Under the pieces are notes generated by a model. It ran no database searches. It saw only the letters and a program-made list of their open reading frames with translations, and had not been told where the DNA came from. A stretch of DNA of 64,000 nt from Anastatus disparis (taxonomy: Eukaryota; Arthropoda; Insecta; Hymenoptera; Eupelmidae). Positions within the stretch are counted from its first letter, which is position 1, and each line of letters opens with the position of its first letter. Shown piece after piece: positions 56,950-64,000 of this stretch. The stretch is from contig JAFFSR010000346.1 of NCBI GenBank assembly GCA_017163975.1, positions 1,054,501 to 1,118,500 on the forward strand. Reading direction: 5' to 3'. Position numbers and translations under genes: made by a program.

Positions 56950-57336
56950 TTAAGAGGAAGTCGAGTAGATTTGTCTTTTTCTAATGAAAGAATTGATTTT
57001 TTTACAAAAACTAATAACTTTAGCAAAAAATAAAGAAAAAGCCGCATCTCGTATAAAAAAAGCAAAATTTTCTTTGATAAGAAAGAATTCATTTCATCTA
57101 TTCGTTTACAAGAGAACTTTGAAAAACTTAAAACATAGAGGTTAGGGTAAACAATTTGGATTTTCAAGATTTTCTTGAAAACGAAGGTATGAAATTAATT
57201 TTTTCTTATCAAAGAAAATTTTGCTTTTTCTAATAAGAGATGGGGCTTTCTCTTGATTTTTTGCCAAAGTTATTAATTTTTGCAAAAAATTAATTCTTTG
57301 ATAAGAAAAGGACAGAGATACGTGACCTCCTCTTAA
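56950..57336. mobile_element. TTAA-flanked hairpin MITE (family A), diverged
   Basis: TTAAGAGGAAGTCGAGTAGA to CACGTGACCTCCTCTTAA-like right end; less similar between arms than the other three copies. Follows the end of the second transposase remnant. Confidence 0.8.
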
Positions 57337-57999
57337 CCTATAATTTTTAAGGTAGTACCTCAGTTAAGGGATTGACGGTTCAGAAAAATCTGAGATTGGG
57401 TACATAAGTAGATTTTAATTCAAATAAAGCACACTTAAATTTTGGTTAACTTTCGGAGCCCGAGAAAAAAATTATAAGCATTTTGATTTTCATCTTTTAA
57501 TACACGCTTTATATCTATATAGTGTATATATAGTTATATACGCGCGTGCATTAAATCTTAGATATTTATATCGTTTGCGATGTGAGAATTTAGCTATAAT
57601 TAAATTTTCAATAAATATATTATTAATTAATTTAATATAACGTTGCCCGTCCCCGCATGCAAAATTCGGTCTGTCGAAAAGAAAAGAATCTTTAATTTGT
57701 TTGAGAGCGCCAGACAGACCTCCGGCTGACTCGTCAGCAAGCATGAACCTCGGCTGTCTTGAATCAGGAGGTGGGCGGCCTCTTGTGTCAAATTTATTAA
57801 GCTGAAAGTTAGAGAGGTGTACACACACACACACAGAAAAAAATTAATTTTACTCTGTTTAACACTCGAAATTTTTAAGTTTAAGATTTTTACCTTTTAT
57901 TGAGTAACAAAAGAAAATATTTCTATGAACAATTGGCTTGTTAAATTAATCCGTGTAATTGATTTCAACGCGCACACTCATAACCCATTCACATACGTT

Positions 58000-58710
58000 A
58001 CGGTCAACGCAAGTCGAATTTTATAACTTTACTCTTAAATTTAATTCTAGTCACACTTCTAATTAAATAAATTGTTTGTTTAATCTAGTCAAAAAAAAAT
58101 GAAATTCTATTGTCAGGTCGGCTTAAGTGACCTCGCTCTTCTTTATTTCAAGATGGCTGCCAAGAGCCCGCGCAATTATCTCTTTCTTTCTCACTCTAAT
58201 CACTCTGTACCGACGTGGCTACCAGTTTGTTAGATTTCATTACCGGTCTTGAAACAATTTTCAATAAAAAAAATTATAATTATTTAAACTCTTCATTTGG
58301 TTTACTAATTAAATATTAAATTTTACGGTCAACGAAACCGTTAGACACGTGGTCGATCTCACACTCCCGCACTCTCGAAATTTTATTATATATACTTTAA
58401 ATAAATTTAATTTTTAATTTTAATTTCTGACGATTTTGAAATTCAATTCTCAATTCACTTTAAATTTCTGGTCAATGCAGACTAGTTTCAAGAGAATCTA
58501 ATTTACAAAATGGCTGCTAAGGCCCGCGTCATGAAATGTGTTACGTAACACGCACCACTATGTCCACCGATATCAAATTTTGTTATTTCCATGGTCAATC
58601 AAAGAAATCCAATTATGAAATTTTCACTAATAAAATCAAATTAAAAATCAATTTAGCCGGTCAACGAAATCGTTGAACACGTGGTCGCGGTTTATTTCAT
58701 TTTCTCGGTC
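58000..58710. repeat. ~335-bp diverged tandem repeat
   Basis: GGTCAACG recurs at about 58002, 58328 and 58660, the last two as GGTCAACGAAACCGTTAGAC and GGTCAACGAAATCGTTGAAC, each followed by CACGTGGTCG. AAGATGGCTGCCAAGAGCCC (58150) and AAAATGGCTGCTAAGGCCCG (58505) mark the second half of each unit. Confidence 0.65.
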
Positions 58711-58989
58711 TACAAATTAAAAGTTTTCACAATAAATTTTCACGAATTTATAATTAGGTCTCACACAATTAATTATTCTAATTTTTACTATTTAACGTTG
58801 TCACAATCACTTTAATTTTATTTAACACGCCCGCACTGAATCTACACTTTTTAGTCGACGAGAGCCGTTAATTTAAAATATAAATCGTTATTAATTCGGA
58901 CTACAGTCCACTCACCGTTGTAGAAGTCGTTGACGAGACGAAGGGAAGCTGGTCGACGATATCGGCAATGGCTGTTAGACTGGCTCGTT

Positions 58990-58992
58990 TTC

Positions 58993-59049
<57 letters not shown>
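58990..59049. repeat. (TC)n microsatellite
   Basis: Near-perfect TC run. Confidence 0.95.
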
Positions 59050-59051
<2 letters not shown>

Positions 59052-60414
59052 GTGTCTGGTCAGCTAGTCGACGCCGGCTGCAAGGAACCGCAAAGGAATC
59101 AGGTCGATGAAATTCCCCTCTGGAAATCTCTATCGTCACAGTCGACTCTGCTATTCTCTCAGCACGCTCCAGGTCTCTGTACAGCTCCAAGACAACGCAC
59201 GAAAAATCTCAAGACTGGGATATCTTTCAAATGACTAAAGAGAGCTCCGATACGGCACGAGGACAGCAACCGAGTGAGTTGCACGATGGCCGCTTCCTTC
59301 GTCTCAAGTCCTCTTCCTTCTTCTTCACTATCTTCTGTCTTCTTCTATGTTCTTCTTATCCAATCAATAATTTCTTGTCTAATTTCTTGTTTTTGTCATT
59401 GGTTGATCTCGTTTCCGGTCTTCGAACGCAAGTCTTCGAACGCAAGTCTTCGACATGTGCGCCACCTTTAATAATAGAGATTTCAAGTCTCTTTGTATGT
59501 TCTCTCTTCGCTTCTTCCTCTTTCATCTCTCTCGTATATATAAATTTTGAGAGAGAGAGTACAGACATGTAAAGGCCTTATATATATAGATATACTATAT
59601 AGATAGATATGTATGTCTACCGCGTGCCTCTTTAAGCAAAGAGAAAGAACTGGTGACATCCCCTCTCTACATTCTTCTCATCTCTCTCTATTATATCTTG
59701 TCTCTTTCTTTGTGCTGTGCGCGAGAAGACAGCGCGCCATCATTTCTAATTTATTCTTCTAGCATGCTGATTTTCCTATCTCTTTTCTTCTTCTTGTCTC
59801 TTGAGTCTCCCTCTCTTTCTACATCTTCACTTTACCTACGGTCTACGTTAGCAGTACTGGAGCTCACACACACGGTCTGCGAATGTGTGCGTAATGGCTG
59901 TCGCGTGCTTCTGCTAGCGTCGTGCCCCTCGTGTACGGGCAAATTTAAACAAAAAAAAATATCTCTCTATTAATAATTTTATTTTATTTAATAAAGATGC
60001 GCCCGGGTCGGTGAGTGCACCGATGGTGTGTTTGAGTATGCATGCGTAGTAGTAAAAATTTTTAATTGTTACAAAAAAAAAATTTATTGTAACGAACCAC
60101 ATCACACGTTTCAAACTCGATACAGAAAAATCTATTCTGTAGTCCTTTAATTGATTATGTGTTAAATTTGATCAAATTTTGAACCAGCAGTAGTTGAAGT
60201 AGTTGAGTACAATCAAAAGTTGAAAAAAAATTTCTGTGTGGTTTCCATAAGAGCGCGCGTTAAAAGTGTGAAAATTAAAATAGTTGTCATTTTTCTTTCA
60301 TGCTCCAAAAATTTACCAAAATTTAACTGTATCTTATTTTAACTTAAATCTACTTATATACCCAATCTCAGATTTTTCTGAACCTTCAATCCTTCAGCAG
60401 GGATACTACCTTAA

Positions 60415-61439
60415 ACTAAATCAATCGTGGTAAAAAATAAATTATAAGCTCGTTTGTATAGTTTCTTTGAATCTTTTTTGGCTGTTTGTGAAAACATATC
60501 TATATTTTACTTCAAAAATAAATTTATATTTTATATTTTTCTATATATATTTTTTTATTTAGATATTATAATTTTTTACTAACCACAAATACCTCGCTCG
60601 CTATTGCTCACTCAGTTCTATTGTTAATATACTCATGTAAAATATATTTCATAAATAAAATATATAGAATTTTTTATTTGTAAGTATTTTTTATATTTCA
60701 TTTATAAGCTTTCTTTTTTGATTTACAGATATTTCTTAAATATTGCAAAAATATTATGAAATACTTATAAAGATAATAATTTTCAAAAGATCAATCAATT
60801 AATTATATTTTTTCAAAGGTTTTAATAAAACAAAATAAATATGTTATATTATCTATATTCCTAAATTTTTATGTTATTTATCTTTAATGAGTATTCTATT
60901 TAACGCTTATTCGGTTTTTTTAAACACTTATAAAAAATTCAATATTAATAAACAATAGTAATTGTTTGTCATATGTTTTATATTATTTTTAATAATTTAA
61001 AAAGGAAATGTTCATAATTTAAATGTATATAATTTATAAATGTTTTAATATTCATACAAAAATATTTTTTATTTTGCTTTAACTACTTTGGAACTATTGA
61101 ATTGTTTATTAAGTGTAACTTCTTAGGTGTAATAAATTCATATATCTTACAAACTTTTTTTTTAATATAAATATAGCATCATTGCATATAAGTTTAGAAA
61201 CTTTAAAAAAAAAACCTTGAGAAAAACTTCCACCCAACAATATTTGATTGTTTCTTATTGCTAAGATAAAGAAATGGCGCTATGATAATATTACTTTATA
61301 AATTTCAACAACAAAAAAATAACTGCATAAAAATTTTATGATACTCAAATATCAAATGATTAAATATTGCACCAGGGTTGCAAGAATTTAAATCATTTTG
61401 AGCTTTAAATAAATTTTAATTCACAAGTCCTTTTTGAAT
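60415..61439. other. AT-rich DNA, nothing recognised
   Basis: No frame or repeat that I can support. Confidence 0.5.
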
Positions 61440-61960
61440 TTGTAATTAAAGTTTTATTTAATTAACAATTCCTTTTAAATCAATAATTAAAAATATTTGA
61501 ATTAACGAATCTAAATCTAATCGTTAATTGAAAAGGCTTTAATTAAAAAATCAAAAGGAATTCTTAATTAAATAAATTTCAATTAAGAAATCAAAATGTA
61601 ATCGTGAATTGAAAGGGCTTTAATTCCAAAATCAAAAGGAATCCTTAATTAAATAATTTTTAATTAAGAAATCAAAACGTAATCGTGAATTGAAAGGGCT
61701 TTAATTCCAAAATCAAAAGGAATCCTTAATTAAATAAATTTCAATTAAGAAATCAAAATGTAATCGTCAATTAAAAGGGCTTTAATTCCAAAATCAAAAG
61801 GAATTCTTAATTAAATTAATTGCAATTCAGAAATCAAAATTTAATCGTGAATTGAAAGGGCTTTAATTACAAAATCAAAAAGAATCTTTAATTAAATAAA
61901 TTTCAATTAAGAAATCAAAATGTAATCGTGCATTGAAAGAGCGTCAGTTATGATTATGAT
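61440..61960. repeat. 81-bp tandem repeat, about six units
   Basis: GGCTTTAATT begins at 61535, 61616, 61697, 61778 and 61859. Unit contains AATCAAAAGGAATCCTTAAT and AAATCAAAATGTAATCGTGA. Confidence 0.9.
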
Positions 61961-62039
61961 TTGTGAATTCGAGGGCTTTAATTAAAAATTCCACAATTCC
62001 TTTTTAATTAAACGTACTAAGGAATTTTTATCATATATA

Positions 62040-63518
<1,479 letters not shown>

Positions 63519-63938
63519 TCTCTCTATATAATAAAGATATATCGCCTACACCGCCGCCGCCGTGTATAAGAATTTTATGTGCCCTCAGTTAGCTGAAATT
63601 CAGCTAAAATTTAGCTGAAAGTTAGCTAAAAGTTAGCTGAAATTCAGATAAAATTTAGCTGAAAGTTAGCTGAGAGATAGCTGAAAGGTAGTTAATTGTT
63701 AGCTAATTTAATTAATTGTTATCTAATTTTGATTTAAAAAAATTGAGCAAACACAATCTTATAGAAGTAAAACAAACTTTATTTGATAATTAGGCAGTTT
63801 AATATTTAATTCAATAGAGTTCTTTTTATGATGCGATGCATACACATCGTCCATAAATTGAACGAAAAGAATGAACTATTTGTAAAAGGTGATGCAATGG
63901 GGGGTTGGCGAGCGAAGCGAGCAGGGGGAACCCCCCTA

Positions 63939-63939
<1 letters not shown>
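63519..63939 (+). mobile_element. Short non-autonomous Helitron
   Basis: Begins TCTCTCTATATAATAAAG and ends with a GC hairpin region (GGCGAGCGAAGCGAGC, then GGGGG...CCCCC) and CTAG, inserted between A and T of an (AT)n tract that continues on both sides. The TC start, 3' hairpin, CTAG and A/T target are the Helitron hallmarks. Internally, 63587-63710 is a tandem of TTAGCTGAAAG/TTCAGCTAAAA. No Rep/helicase gene. Confidence 0.85.

Positions 63940-64000
<61 letters not shown>
63940..64000. repeat. (AT)n tract to window end
   Basis: Continuation of the AT microsatellite into which the Helitron inserted. Confidence 0.9.

Larger units (their letters stand above)
57347..60414. mobile_element. 3.1-kb TTAA-flanked element with non-coding cargo
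   Basis: Left end TTAAGGTAGTACCTCAGTTA and right end ...ATACTACCTTAA are inverted copies for about 130 bp (shared GGTTCAGAAAAATCTGAGAT). No transposase lies inside. The cargo is GC-richer than the window: a segment with CTGACTCGTCAGCAAG (57650-57790), diverged ~335-bp repeats at 58000-58710, a (TC)n run and Ser/Phe-rich frames that I judge to be by-products of pyrimidine-rich DNA. Looks like a non-autonomous element that has picked up other sequence. Confidence 0.7.

Noticed and set aside
59231..59973. Ser/Leu/Phe-rich frames after the (TC)n run
   Set aside because: Pyrimidine-rich DNA yields such frames by chance; no signal peptide plus domain layout or homologue recognised.

Overview
The window is eukaryotic nuclear DNA, most likely from an insect or other arthropod. 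It is very AT-rich, its coding frames are interrupted by GT-AG introns, it carries long (AT)n and (AC)n tracts, and every protein that can be recognised belongs to a eukaryotic mobile element or an endogenous virus-like element. No host housekeeping gene, tRNA or rRNA gene was recognised. The species cannot be named from the sequence.

Layout. 0.3-11 kb holds short inverted-repeat elements and a long host element (about 2.34-10.9 kb) full of 176-bp and 281-bp tandem repeats. A complete mariner-like element with a DD41D transposase, FTZ-F1-like sites in its terminal repeats and a 30-bp minisatellite of roughly 54 units is inserted in it at a TA. 11-22 kb is a mosaic of nested foldback elements and TTAA-flanked MITEs, with scraps of a Penelope-like retroelement and one Helitron-like 3' end. 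22.4-26.5 kb is a MITE split by a complete 3.7-kb ISL2EU-type transposon: 16-bp perfect terminal repeats, an AT target duplication, and two apparently intact spliced genes that converge tail to tail (a THAP-DDE transposase and a SWIM/YqaJ nuclease).

27-37 kb is a 10-kb palindrome. Its two arms carry the same adenovirus-like / Maverick-Polinton-like capsid module: minor capsid protein, hexon-like major capsid protein, RNase-H-like protein, adenain-like protease and one degraded unknown frame. The arms are colinear apart from a net 54-bp indel. They share old lesions and differ in a few late ones. The module is a fossil and could not make virions as it stands.

37-52 kb looks like one giant pogo/Tigger-like DNA transposon of about 15 kb with about 3.1-kb terminal inverted repeats. 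Its transposase is split by a long intron and broken by a nonsense codon and a frameshift, and several MITEs sit inside it. A second, more decayed transposase of the same broad type lies at 54.8-56.9 kb, cut by two MITEs. 57.3-60.4 kb is a 3.1-kb TTAA-flanked element carrying non-coding cargo. 61-64 kb is tandem-repeat DNA: 81-bp repeats, then a minisatellite that changes orientation around (AT)n tracts, then a short non-autonomous Helitron inserted in an (AT)n tract.

How the parts relate: the window reads as layered insertions. At least nine TTAA-flanked hairpin families (piggyBac-type target) provide relative dates: one lies inside the viral module and predates the palindrome, one is split by the ISL2EU element, and three interrupt or abut the second pogo-like transposase. 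The ISL2EU element is the only one here whose coding capacity looks complete for all its genes; the DD41D mariner also keeps an open transposase.
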